Assembly: GCA_016721825.1 (NCBI GenBank)
Contig: JADKHI010000001.1
Location: 1,054,001 to 1,118,000 of the forward strand
Direction: 5' to 3'
DNA: 64,000 nucleotides
Origin: Flavobacteriales bacterium
GTDB taxonomy: Bacteria > Bacteroidota > Bacteroidia > Flavobacteriales_F > PHOS-HE28
Shown: piece by piece, positions 1 to 7,664 of the stretch
Position numbering within the stretch: position 1 is the stretch's first letter
Layout of the letters: the number at the start of each line of letters is the position of its first letter
Notes under the pieces: generated by a model
Told to the model about the DNA's origin: nothing
Database searches by the model: none
What the model saw: the letters and a program-made list of their open reading frames with translations, nothing else
Position numbers and translations under genes: made by a program

Positions 1-1824
1 GTTCAACTCGCCTGTGAGCACCAGCTGATCGGTGTAGTCCATGTAGTAGCCGTTGATGCTGGCCACCACGCGCGCGGTGCGGTGCTCATAGCCCACTTCC
101 AGGTCGGTCATGTGCTCGCTCGTGGGGCGGCTCTCTGGGCTCGTTTCCGTAAGGTCATCGCGATTCGGTTCGCGGTTCGCGAGGGCGACGCTCGCATAGG
201 CTTTCCGTCCATCAGCCACGCGGAACAACACACCCGCTTTGGGGTTGAAGAAGGTGTACTGTACTTCCTGCGTCACATTGCGCAGGTCGCCATCGTAACC
301 CAGGAAGGAGTGCGTGACGTTGCGCACCTGCGCATCACCGAACAGATCGATGCGTGGAGCGAGCGTGTAGGTGAGCTTGGCATAGGCGTTCCCATCGGTC
401 TTGCGCGAATCGTTGCTGTAGTACCGGTCTCGGATATCCGTGTTTCCCGCGTAGCGCGCCCAGATCACCTCACCGAAATGATCGCCCTTATAGTCGCTGT
501 AGCTGCCGCCGAGCACGAGGCGGTGGGCACCCAAGCGCGTTTCGTATGAGAGGTTCGCACCAGTGAGCACATTGTCCAACCAGCGTCTGCGGATGATGTC
601 GGTGGAAGTGAGCGTGTCGCCATCGAGCACGACAGGGGAAATGCCGTATGTGGCCATGTCGTCATCGGGCTTGTACTGTTCGAAGAATCCCCGGCCATAG
701 ACCCGGAACAGCGTGGCGTTCAACGTGCCATGCATACCGATCTTTTGATCGAACAACAGCTGGTAGTGCGATTGCTTATAGTCATCGACTTGTTGGTCGT
801 AGGTGTACTCGTTGTAGGTGCGATTGGTGTCGACCACCTCCCGCGGCGCGCCGTTCCATGCCTGATAAGTGACCTCCTTTCCGCTGAACGTGATGAAACG
901 CAGCGACCGGGTCGTGCCCACCCAAGCGCCTTGCAGGAAGTAGCTCTTCAGGTCGGACGTGGCGCGGTCGATGTAGCCGTCGCTGGTGATGGTGCTGAGC
1001 CTTCCGTCGAGGCTGAAGCGCTGGCCCTTGTCTCCTTGCAACGGAAGCAGTCCGGTGCCGAACCGTGCGGTGTAGCGCTGTGTGTTGTAGGAACCACCAA
1101 AGGCGCTGACCTCGCCAAAGGCATCCGGCTTCAGCGTGCTGGTGCGCACGTTGATGCTGGCGCCGAACGCACCCGGGCCATTGGTACTGGTGCCCACACC
1201 GCGCTGCACTTCGATGTCCTCCGCGCTGCTCGCGAGGTCGGGCATGTTCACCCAGAACACCGCCTGGCTCTCAGCATCGTTGATGGGCACGCCGTTCACG
1301 GTGACGTTGATGCGTGTGGCATCGTTGCCGCGGATGCGAAGGCCTGTGTAGCCTACACCAGTGCCCGCGTCGGTGGTGGTGACCACGCTGGGTTGTTGCT
1401 CAAGGAGTACGGGAAGATCGACGGCCGTGTTGATCTTCTCGATGCGTTCGCGCGTGACCGTGCTGGTGGCAAAAGGTCCGCGATCACCGGCGCGTAAGGC
1501 CGTGACCTCCGCCTCCCGGATGTAATGCGTGAGCGTGATCATGCGCAGTGCGACGGTCTTCGCTCCTACCATGGTGAACACCGTGTCGATGGACTGATGA
1601 CCGATCAACGCCGCACGCAGATGGATGCTTCCCAAAGGCACACGACCGAAGGAGAACGCACCAGAATCATCCGTGGTGGTACCAAAGCTGCGGTCGCCGA
1701 GGTCCACCATCACCAAAGGCAACGGTTGTCCCTGCTCGTCCGTGATGGTGCCACTGAGCGTGGATTGGGCGGACGCGCTGAAGAACGATGCGACCGCGAT
1801 GCCTGCCAGAAATGCCTTCTTCAT
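1..1824 (-). CDS. TonB-dependent outer-membrane receptor, TPP-riboswitch controlled (3' end outside window)
   Basis: Reading the minus strand from ATG 1824 gives an uninterrupted frame of 608 codons to the window edge. It has a signal peptide (MKKAFLAGIAVASFFSASAQ), then a carboxypeptidase-regulatory-like domain (about residues 22-105), then a TonB plug domain with the family hallmarks 'GLRIRGNDATRINVTVNGVP' and 'EDIEVQRGVG', then the start of the beta-barrel. The start is supported by AGGAGG a few bases upstream. A TPP riboswitch lies just ahead, so the cargo is probably thiamin or a thiamin derivative imported across the outer membrane with TonB energy. Family and regulation are seen in the sequence; the substrate is inferred from the riboswitch and from known thiamin receptors of Bacteroidota. 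Confidence 0.93.
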   Translation of the reverse strand, partial: MKKAFLAGIAVASFFSASAQSTLSGTITDEQGQPLPLVMVDLGDRSFGTTTDDSGAFSFGRVPLGSIHLRAALIGHQSIDTVFTMVGAKTVALRMITLTHYIREAEVTALRAGDRGPFATSTVTRERIEKINTAVDLPVLLEQQPSVVTTTDAGTGVGYTGLRIRGNDATRINVTVNGVPINDAESQAVFWVNMPDLASSAEDIEVQRGVGTSTNGPGAFGASINVRTSTLKPDAFGEVSAFGGSYNTQRYTARFGTGLLPLQGDKGQRFSLDGRLSTITSDGYIDRATSDLKSYFLQGAWVGTTRSLRFITFSGKEVTYQAWNGAPREVVDTNRTYNEYTYDQQVDDYKQSHYQLLFDQKIGMHGTLNATLFRVYGRGFFEQYKPDDDMATYGISPVVLDGDTLTSTDIIRRRWLDNVLTGANLSYETRLGAHRLVLGGSYSDYKGDHFGEVIWARYAGNTDIRDRYYSNDSRKTDGNAYAKLTYTLAPRIDLFGDAQVRNVTHSFLGYDGDLRNVTQEVQYTFFNPKAGVLFRVADGRKAYASVALANREPNRDDLTETSPESRPTSEHMTDLEVGYEHRTARVVASINGYYMDYTDQLVLTGELN

Positions 1825-1871
1825 GATGTCCTCCGGGAGTTGATCGTCGCTGCACGGAGGAGCCCACCAGA

Positions 1872-1948
1872 GTGGAACTGATCCCTTGGCAGCATTACCT
1901 GCCCAGGTTCAACGGGTATGATCTCAGCCCAATAGGGCACCCCGATGC
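1872..1948 (-). promoter_or_regulatory. TPP (THI-box) riboswitch
   Basis: The minus strand carries the conserved THI-box segments in order: GGGGTGCCC, then GCTGAGA, then ACCCGTTGAACCTG, then the GGTAATGC segment, then AAGGGAT. Spacing matches the thi-box aptamer. It ends about 50 bases before the receptor start, so it most likely controls translation or early termination of the receptor mRNA when thiamin pyrophosphate is plentiful. The exact ends of the P1 helix were set by eye. Confidence 0.93.
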
Positions 1949-1958
1949 ATGACGGGTA

Positions 1959-1966
1959 CAAAGGTA
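1959..1966 (-). promoter_or_regulatory. Bacteroidota -7 box for the riboswitch/receptor transcript
   Basis: TACCTTTG on the minus strand, an exact TAnnTTTG match, 11 bases before the first conserved riboswitch segment. Transcription would start near 1953. This gives the receptor its own promoter downstream of the NadR-like gene. Confidence 0.7.
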
Positions 1967-1997
1967 GCATCCGCGCAAGTGCTCATGCGCAAGAAGC

Positions 1998-2525
1998 TCA
2001 GCAATTCAGGACCAGGTCGACGACCTTGATCGCAGTCGCCATCCGCTGTTCCTGTTCTCCTTGAACGATCGTGTATGGCTTCCCGAGCTTCTTCAGCATC
2101 ACTTCGTACACGGCGAACAAACGATCACGGTCGTGCGGGTTCTCGCGCAGGGGATCCGGTTCCCACGGAATGTCGGGTCGGCTGAGCAACCAGTGATCGT
2201 AGTGTCGCTGTTCCGAGAGCGCGATCAGCTCGGGTGCGCTGCGCCCGAAAACCTCCTCGCTCCAGATACGGATGGTGATCATGTCCGTGTCGCAGATGAT
2301 CAGTTCGACGCCCTGCTCTTGAGCGCGCTTGATGGCCTGGCCCTCAGCGAGCACCTGCCCCTTCGCGATGTTCAAGAGGTCCGGTTCGGTGTACTCAGGG
2401 CCGTGTTCCTCCAGATGAGCGCGCGCGAACTCCTCCACCCAAATGGAGCCGAATTCCAAGGCAAGCGCTTCGCACATGGTGGTCTTGCCACTGCTCTCGG
2501 GTCCGACGACGGCTATCTTGATCAT
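1998..2525 (-). CDS. NadR/Ttd14-type AAA ATPase (putative ribosylnicotinamide or vitamin kinase)
   Basis: 175-residue single-domain ATPase. The Walker A motif GPESSGKTT sits within the first 20 residues, directly after the start chosen here (MIKIAVVG); the longer upstream frame has no family similarity. Other kinase-like features are the acidic 'WVEEFAR' segment, 'IICDTD', and 'RPDIPWEPDPLRENP', which resembles the C-terminal kinase domain of NadR. In Bacteroidota such stand-alone NadR kinase domains often accompany PnuC-type transporters and trap the imported vitamin by phosphorylation. A PnuC-family gene lies 2.8 kb away on the same strand, and a thiamin receptor lies immediately downstream. 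Substrate is unproven: nicotinamide riboside by family, thiamin by context. Confidence 0.82.
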   Translation of the reverse strand: MIKIAVVGPESSGKTTMCEALALEFGSIWVEEFARAHLEEHGPEYTEPDLLNIAKGQVLAEGQAIKRAQEQGVELIICDTDMITIRIWSEEVFGRSAPELIALSEQRHYDHWLLSRPDIPWEPDPLRENPHDRDRLFAVYEVMLKKLGKPYTIVQGEQEQRMATAIKVVDLVLNC

Positions 2526-2623
2526 GTTCCTGAGGCCGCACCGAATGTAACTTTCCATCACCGCGTGGGCAGCGTTGCTTTGCCTGGCCGTGGTCTTCAT
2601 CGCGAACCAAGCTCCTATCGGTC

Positions 2624-4477
2624 ATGAAACGACATTTCCTCCTCTCCTTCGCTTCTTCCCTGACAATGGGTGCCTTCGCCCAGCTGGCACCACAGACCCC
2701 CGCGCCGCTCGCCGCACACCTGCAAGAAGTGAACGCGCAGTGGACCGTGCAGGATCCCGCACCCGCCGGTGGCGACCGCGTCGTCTCCTTCGAGAATGAT
2801 GCCCAACGCATCGCCGAGCACCTGCACCGCGTGCGCACCACCTTGGCCTCCCGCACACCAGAAGGTCTTTCCGCGGAACAGATGGCTGCGCGCACCGCGC
2901 TGCTTGAAGACCTGGATCGCTACGCCGACCGTGGTCGCTTTCCACAGAACCTTGTGCTGCCTTACCGCAACCCCGTGTTCATCGACCCGCAGCACACGGC
3001 CTGCGCTGTCGGGCAGTTGATGATCGAAAGCGGCGATGCCGCGCTTGCCGAACGCATCAGCCGTGATATGAACCTGGGCTACGTGCATGAGCTGGTACAG
3101 GAGCCGGTGCTCGGCCCTGCGATCGGCACGTGGGCCACGGAACACGGCTTCACCGCAGATGAACTGGCCTGGATCCAACCCGCCTACAACCCCGCGTTCA
3201 CTTGGGATCCGCTGGGCGGCGGCACCGATGCGCGTGTCACCACACTGCTGAAGCTGGCCAACAACGACCTGCTCGTGGCAGGCGACTTCACCGATGCCGG
3301 TGGGGTGACCTGTACCTCGGTGGCGCGTTGGAACGGTACCACGTACACCCCGCTCGACAATGGCGTGGTGGGCGAACCCGTGTGCGCTGCGGAGCACAAC
3401 GGGCTCATCTACTTGGGCGGCACCTTCGCCAACTTCAACCACGACATCGCGGTGTGGAACGGAACGGCATGGACCTATGGTAATGTTCAACCGGGTCAAG
3501 CACCACATGTCTCAAGTCTCCACGTCCACGGCGGTGAACTCCATGCTGGGAGCGAGGCTTCGGGGTTCGCTGGTGTGACCTATCAAGCGTTCAAGTTGAC
3601 GAATGGGAACTGGTCACCAATAGGCCAAGCGTTGAACGGTCAGATCCTGGCGTTGGAAACGCACGACGGCGAACTGGTGGCCGGTGGTGCGTTCACGGGT
3701 CTGCCCACGTTCGGCCAACCGGACACTTCGATCATGCATGTGGCACACTTCAATGGCACGCAGTGGGTGCAGCTTGAAGATGGGCTGAACGCCACCGTGC
3801 GCGACCTGCTGGAGACGAGCACCGGATACCTATATGCTGGTGGTGACCTCTACGCCAACATCGTTCCCACCTTCGGTCTGGCGCGCGTTGCCGGTGGTGT
3901 GCTGTGGGAACAATTGATGCCCAACCACCCGATGTACATCCAACAGGTAGCGGGTGTTACGCGGATCACCACACTTGCGGTGCAGGACACGATGGTTTGG
4001 TTCGGTGGCGATTTCGGTATCGTGCAGCTCATGACGACAGGATTCAAGCTCGGCAGGTTCATGGGGGCTCCCGACCAAGTGGAAGCTGCCGCACTCTTCG
4101 ACGCACCGGTGAACGCACTGGCCTCATGGGGAACTGGCGTGGTCTGTGGCGGTGATTTTGCAGCAGAGGGAATGCTCTCCGTGCCGCACATCGCCTTCAC
4201 CGACCTGAGCACGGGGATCGCACCCGTGGATGGGCTGCCCACCATGACCTTGTGGCCCAGCCCTGCGGACGACCAAGTACAGGTGGATGCCGGTGCGCTG
4301 CCTTTCCGTGGCGAAGCGCTCGAAGTGGTGGATGCCGCGGGGCACACGGTGCGTCGCGTGGCCTCCACCAACGGCGCGCGGATCACGATCGAACTGGAGG
4401 GTCTGGCCCCTGGCAGCTATTGGGTAAGGGTGATGCAGGACGGGCAGGTGCGCACCGCACCGTTCGTGAAACGCTGA
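2624..4477 (+). CDS. Secreted beta-propeller-like protein with T9SS sorting domain
   Basis: 617 residues. A signal peptide (MKRHFLLSFASSLTMGAFAQ) is followed by an alpha-helical N-terminal domain (about 25-190) with the motif 'CAVGQLM' and ending 'ELAWIQPAYNP', a combination seen in other Bacteroidota secreted proteins. Residues about 190-530 contain repeats of the type 'ARWNGTTYTPL', 'AVWNGTAWTY' and 'AHFNGTQWVQL', interleaved with 'GGTF' or 'GGAF' turns, typical of a beta-propeller. The last about 80 residues (from 'TLWPSPADDQVQV', ending 'GSYWVRVMQDGQ...') form a type A T9SS C-terminal domain. It is likely exported and anchored on the cell surface; function is unknown. A strong hairpin follows the stop. 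Confidence 0.9.
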   Translation: MKRHFLLSFASSLTMGAFAQLAPQTPAPLAAHLQEVNAQWTVQDPAPAGGDRVVSFENDAQRIAEHLHRVRTTLASRTPEGLSAEQMAARTALLEDLDRYADRGRFPQNLVLPYRNPVFIDPQHTACAVGQLMIESGDAALAERISRDMNLGYVHELVQEPVLGPAIGTWATEHGFTADELAWIQPAYNPAFTWDPLGGGTDARVTTLLKLANNDLLVAGDFTDAGGVTCTSVARWNGTTYTPLDNGVVGEPVCAAEHNGLIYLGGTFANFNHDIAVWNGTAWTYGNVQPGQAPHVSSLHVHGGELHAGSEASGFAGVTYQAFKLTNGNWSPIGQALNGQILALETHDGELVAGGAFTGLPTFGQPDTSIMHVAHFNGTQWVQLEDGLNATVRDLLETSTGYLYAGGDLYANIVPTFGLARVAGGVLWEQLMPNHPMYIQQVAGVTRITTLAVQDTMVWFGGDFGIVQLMTTGFKLGRFMGAPDQVEAAALFDAPVNALASWGTGVVCGGDFAAEGMLSVPHIAFTDLSTGIAPVDGLPTMTLWPSPADDQVQVDAGALPFRGEALEVVDAAGHTVRRVASTNGARITIELEGLAPGSYWVRVMQDGQVRTAPFVKR

Positions 4478-4502
4478 CCGGTAACTGAACCAACAAGCGA
4501 GC

Positions 4503-4527
4503 GCGGCGTTCCTTTGCGGAGCGCCGC
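4503..4527. terminator. 10-bp GC-rich hairpin after the propeller gene
   Basis: GCGGCGTTCC pairs with GGAGCGCCGC (one G-U) around a TTTGC loop. There is no U-tract. It lies 25 bases after one stop and 10 bases before the next start, so it may terminate the upstream mRNA. The loop overlaps a TTCCTTTG sequence that could act as the -7 box of the lycopene cyclase gene. Confidence 0.5.
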
Positions 4528-4536
4528 ACTTGCATT

Positions 4537-5235
4537 ATGGAGCACTACTACTACCTCGGTCTCGATGTGTTCAGCATCGCCTTTCCGCTTGCGGCGAGCT
4601 TCGAGCGGCGTGTTCAGTACTGGCGCAAGTGGCGCGGCCTGTTCACCGGCATCGGTGTGATGGCGCTGGTGTTCCTGGCGTGGGACGCGATCTTCACGGC
4701 GAACGGCGTGTGGGGCTTCAACCCTCGCTACACGCTGGGGCTGCGCTTTCTGCACCTGCCCATCGAGGAATGGTTGTTCTTCTTCACCATCCCCTATTCC
4801 TGCGTGTTCCTCTACGAGGTGATGCGCCACTTCGTGAAGCGCGATGTGCTCGGCCGGTTCGCGCGCCCTCTGAGCATCGCGTTGATGGTCGCGCTGTTGG
4901 TGGTCGGCCTCTGGCACATCGACCGCATCTACACGGCGGTCACCTTCCTCTGCACCGCGGCCATGCTCGCACTGCATGTCTTCGTGCTGAAGAGCCCCTA
5001 CCTGGGTCGCTTCTACCTCGGCTACGCGATCAGCCTCATTCCGTTCTTCCTTGTGAACGGTATCCTTACCGGCTGGCTGCTGCCGGAGCCCATCGTTTGG
5101 TATGATAACGCGGAGAACCTCGGTATCCGCATGAACACCATCCCGCTGGAGGACAGCATGTACCTGCTGTTCTTCCTACTGCTCACGATCACCTTCTACG
5201 AGCGGGCGTTGAAGCGGGAGCATGGGGATCAATGA
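4537..5235 (+). CDS. Lycopene beta-cyclase, CrtYcd/CarR-type membrane protein
   Basis: 232 residues with about seven hydrophobic segments. Two homologous halves each carry the cyclase signature: 'LPIEEWLFFFTIPY' in the first and 'IPLEDSMYLL' in the second, with 'WGFNPRYTLG' before the first. This is the fused form of the actinobacterial CrtYc/CrtYd pair, common in Bacteroidota. It cyclises the ends of lycopene to give beta-carotene in the membrane. No other carotenoid gene (crtB, crtI, crtZ) is in the window, so this enzyme must work with genes elsewhere. The start gives the expected family length. Confidence 0.9.
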   Translation: MEHYYYLGLDVFSIAFPLAASFERRVQYWRKWRGLFTGIGVMALVFLAWDAIFTANGVWGFNPRYTLGLRFLHLPIEEWLFFFTIPYSCVFLYEVMRHFVKRDVLGRFARPLSIALMVALLVVGLWHIDRIYTAVTFLCTAAMLALHVFVLKSPYLGRFYLGYAISLIPFFLVNGILTGWLLPEPIVWYDNAENLGIRMNTIPLEDSMYLLFFLLLTITFYERALKREHGDQ

Positions 5236-5239
5236 GGGT

Positions 5240-5306
5240 CGTTGTTCGTTGTCCGTTGTCCGTTGGTGGTGAAGAATGGACGATGCACGAACAACGATGC
5301 ACGAAC
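5240..5306. repeat. Inverted array of 7-base words between convergent genes
   Basis: Left arm from 5240: CGTTGTT, CGTTGTC, CGTTGTC, CGTTGGT in 7-base phase. Right arm from 5281: a tandem of ACGATGC and ACGAACA words with the same period. CGTTGTTCGT (5240-5249) and ACGAACAACG (5287-5296) are perfect complements, and CGATGCACGAAC occurs twice (5281-5292, 5295-5306). It lies between the stops of the lycopene cyclase and PnuC genes and could act as a bidirectional terminator. Confidence 0.7.
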
Positions 5307-5318
5307 CCGCGGTTCCCT

Positions 5319-5882
5319 TCAAGCAACCACCCTCATCTTCCGCCACCACTTCACCAACCCGGCGAGGGAGAGGATGATGTAGATGACGTTGAGGATCGCG
5401 TAGCCGTCGTAGCCCAGTTTCCAGTTGAGGTAGACCGATACCGTATCGCCCACCACCCAATACAGCCAGTTCTCCAGGAGCTTGCGCGCCATCATCCATG
5501 TGGCGGCGAAACTGACCACCGTGATGAAGGCATCCAACTCCGGCAGGTTTCCCGCGAACTGATCACGCAGCAGACCGCCTAACAGCCAGGTCCCGGCAGC
5601 GAGAAAGAGGACCAAGGTCACATGGAAGTACAGCGGCTTGCGTTGGATGGGAAGCTCTGGGCCGGGCCTTCCCCAGCTCCACCAGCCGTAAACGGCCATC
5701 ACCACGTAGTAGATGTTGAGCACGCAGAGCGCCCAGGTGTGTTGAAGGAAGTAGAGCCCTACACCGATGCACGAGGCCACGAAGCCAGGCACCCATGCCC
5801 AGCGCTTCTCGTAGGCAATGCCGATGGTGAACGCGATGTTCAACACCACCGCGGTCCACTCCAACGCCTTCAGCAACAACAT
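5319..5882 (-). CDS. PnuC-family vitamin transporter
   Basis: 187 residues, about seven transmembrane segments. PnuC hallmarks: 'NIYYVVMAVYGWWSWG' in the middle, 'TVVSFAATWMMARKLLENW' and 'WVVGDTVSVYLNWK' toward the C-terminus. The family moves un-phosphorylated vitamins down their gradient: nicotinamide riboside (PnuC), thiamin (PnuT) or riboflavin (PnuX/RibM). Here it is the last gene of an operon with ribF and an LRR protein (4 bases after the LRR stop), which hints at riboflavin, while the nearby thiamin-type receptor and NadR-like kinase hint at thiamin or nicotinamide riboside. Family is certain, substrate open. Confidence 0.9.
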   Translation of the reverse strand: MLLLKALEWTAVVLNIAFTIGIAYEKRWAWVPGFVASCIGVGLYFLQHTWALCVLNIYYVVMAVYGWWSWGRPGPELPIQRKPLYFHVTLVLFLAAGTWLLGGLLRDQFAGNLPELDAFITVVSFAATWMMARKLLENWLYWVVGDTVSVYLNWKLGYDGYAILNVIYIILSLAGLVKWWRKMRVVA

Positions 5883-5886
5883 CCGG

Positions 5887-6489
5887 TCAGGGTGTGCCGC
5901 AGTTGCACGACTCGCTGAAGTAGATCTTGGCCTTGGGGAAAAGGCCCACGATGTGCTCCATCTCTTCCTGCTCGTACTGGATCACACGTAGGTCGATGAA
6001 CTTCACGGAGGTCATGCCTTCCAGTTCCTTCGGATACGTGCCGAGGTCGTTGCTCCACAGGTCCATCACCTCCACCTTGTTGAGGGCACCCATGCAGGCC
6101 GGCAGACCTTCCAACGCGTTCTTGTGCATGTCGAAACGCCGCAGCTCAGTCCACTGGCAGATGCCCTCGGGCACACGGGCGAACTTGTTCTGACCTGCGC
6201 TGAACTCCTGCATGTAACGGAACTCGCCGATCCAATCGGGCAGGGTGCGCAGCTTGTTGCGACCCAGGTCCAAGGCGTTCAGGTTCTTGAACTGGCGCAC
6301 GCTCTCGGGCAGCTCCTTCAGTTTCTGTCCGCTAAGGTCGAGCCGGTACACCTTCTCCGGCTCCTTCAAAGCTTTCTCCAGGTTGCGGTACGTGCGCACA
6401 CTGTCCAAGGCCAACTGCGAAAGCAACTGGGCCTGTGCGGAGCATGACACAAGGGCAACGAGCAGAAGGAATAGCGGTCGAAGGATCAT
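5887..6489 (-). CDS. Exported leucine-rich-repeat protein
   Basis: 200 residues. The N-terminal signal sequence (MILRPLFLLLVALVSCSAQAQ) contains 'LVSC', so it may be a lipoprotein. Residues about 45-185 hold five to six 23-residue leucine-rich repeats, for example 'LDLSGQKLKELPESV' and 'LDLGRNKLRTLPDWI'. The short C-terminal cap ends in 'SCNCGTP'. It overlaps the ribF stop (ATGA) and precedes the PnuC gene by 4 bases, so the three are co-transcribed. Its role is unknown; LRRs usually bind protein partners, here presumably in the periplasm or on the surface. Confidence 0.85.
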   Translation of the reverse strand: MILRPLFLLLVALVSCSAQAQLLSQLALDSVRTYRNLEKALKEPEKVYRLDLSGQKLKELPESVRQFKNLNALDLGRNKLRTLPDWIGEFRYMQEFSAGQNKFARVPEGICQWTELRRFDMHKNALEGLPACMGALNKVEVMDLWSNDLGTYPKELEGMTSVKFIDLRVIQYEQEEMEHIVGLFPKAKIYFSESCNCGTP

Positions 6490-7418
6490 GCGGAGAGGGC
6501 TTGCATTGCGGCGGTGCGGTCCAGGGCGAGCTGCTGCTTCAACGCGTCCAGCCCGTCGAATCGCATTTCGTTCCGCAGACGATGACGCAGGGTTACCGTG
6601 ACAGGTTCGCCATACAGGTCGCGGTCCATGTCGAAGAGGTGTACCTCGATCACCGGCTCGGTGCGCTCTTCCACCGTGGGGCGCACGCCGATGTTCATCA
6701 TGCCCCGGAAGTGTTCACCACGTACCTCCACCTCTACGGCATACACGCCGTTGCCGGGGACCAGCTTCAAGGGATCGACAAGCGCGATGTTGGCCGTGGG
6801 GAAGCCGATGGCGCGACCCCGTTGGTCACCCTTCACTACCACGCCGGTGAACGAAAATGCGTAGCCGAGCAGGTCGTTGGCCAAGTGGACATCGCCCGCT
6901 TGCAAGGCCGTGCGGATCTTGGTGCTGCTCACTTTCACATGGTCGATCTCCTGCGCCGGGATCTCCTCCACCAGGAAGTCGTAGGCCTCGCCGAGCTGGC
7001 GCAGCAAGGCCATGTCGCCCTCGCGGTTGCGGCCGAAGCGGTGGTCATAACCGATCACCACGGCATGCACGTTCAGGGCGCCGACCAGCACATCGCGCAC
7101 ATACTCCAGCGCCTTCATGCGGCTGAAGGTGCGGCTGAAGGGGATCACCAGCAGGTGGTCCACCCCGGCGGCCTCCAGCTGCGCGATCTTCTCGCGTTGC
7201 GTGCTCAGCAGCTTCAGGTCGTTGTCGTTGGGGAACAGCACCATGCGCGGGTGCGGATGGAAGGTAAAGAGCACGCTCTCCCCCTCTTCCCGCTTGGCCA
7301 GCTCCTTCAGCCGGTGCAAAATGGTGCGGTGGCCCAGGTGTACCCCATCGAAGGTGCCCGTGGTGAGCACCGGGCGCGGTACGCCTTGGAACGAGGCTAG
7401 ATCGGTGTGGACCTTCAT
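6486..7418 (-). CDS. ribF: Bifunctional riboflavin kinase / FAD synthetase
   Basis: 310 residues from the start MKVHTDLASF. The N-terminal FAD synthetase (nucleotidyltransferase) domain has 'TGTFDGVHLGH' (about 20-30), 'FHPHPRMVL' and 'SSTKIR'. The C-terminal flavokinase domain has 'GRAIGFPTAN' and 'MNIGVRPTVE'. It converts riboflavin to FMN and then FAD in the cytoplasm. The longer upstream frame is rejected because the extra residues are not family-like. It is the first gene of the ribF-LRR-PnuC operon; a weak -7 box (GATCTTTG, 7451-7458 minus) lies upstream. Length is normal for RibF. Confidence 0.96.
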   Translation of the reverse strand: MKVHTDLASFQGVPRPVLTTGTFDGVHLGHRTILHRLKELAKREEGESVLFTFHPHPRMVLFPNDNDLKLLSTQREKIAQLEAAGVDHLLVIPFSRTFSRMKALEYVRDVLVGALNVHAVVIGYDHRFGRNREGDMALLRQLGEAYDFLVEEIPAQEIDHVKVSSTKIRTALQAGDVHLANDLLGYAFSFTGVVVKGDQRGRAIGFPTANIALVDPLKLVPGNGVYAVEVEVRGEHFRGMMNIGVRPTVEERTEPVIEVHLFDMDRDLYGEPVTVTLRHRLRNEMRFDGLDALKQQLALDRTAAMQALSA

Positions 7419-7610
7419 GGAGCGGCCGGGCTGATAACACGGCTGGAGGTCAAAGATCCGCACGTTCCTCCACCCGATATGTGGCACTGTCAACTATCCA
7501 CGGACAGAGCTACCTTCACATCGATTCATTCAGCTGAGGACCAGATGGAAAGCGTGCCTCGCTGTACATGAAAATGTCAACATCCGGTTGGTGCTTCCAA
7601 CGGCAAGACC

Positions 7611-7618
7611 TACCTTCG
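7611..7618 (+). promoter_or_regulatory. -7 box for atpD, fused to a GCGGCCGC octamer
   Basis: TACCTTCG, immediately continued into GCGGCCGC at 7618-7625. It lies 46 bases before the atpD start. The same box-plus-octamer arrangement recurs before metK and, on the minus strand, before the DegT gene; before the ABC gene at 13.7 kb the octamer follows after a 2-base gap. Confidence 0.6.
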
Positions 7619-7664
7619 CGGCCGCAAAACGGAAGCGCTGCTTCCACAATCGCATAACCAGCTC

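Noticed and set aside
7419..7560. FMN riboswitch before ribF
   Set aside because: No RFN-box segments are visible on the minus strand; only a weak -7 box.
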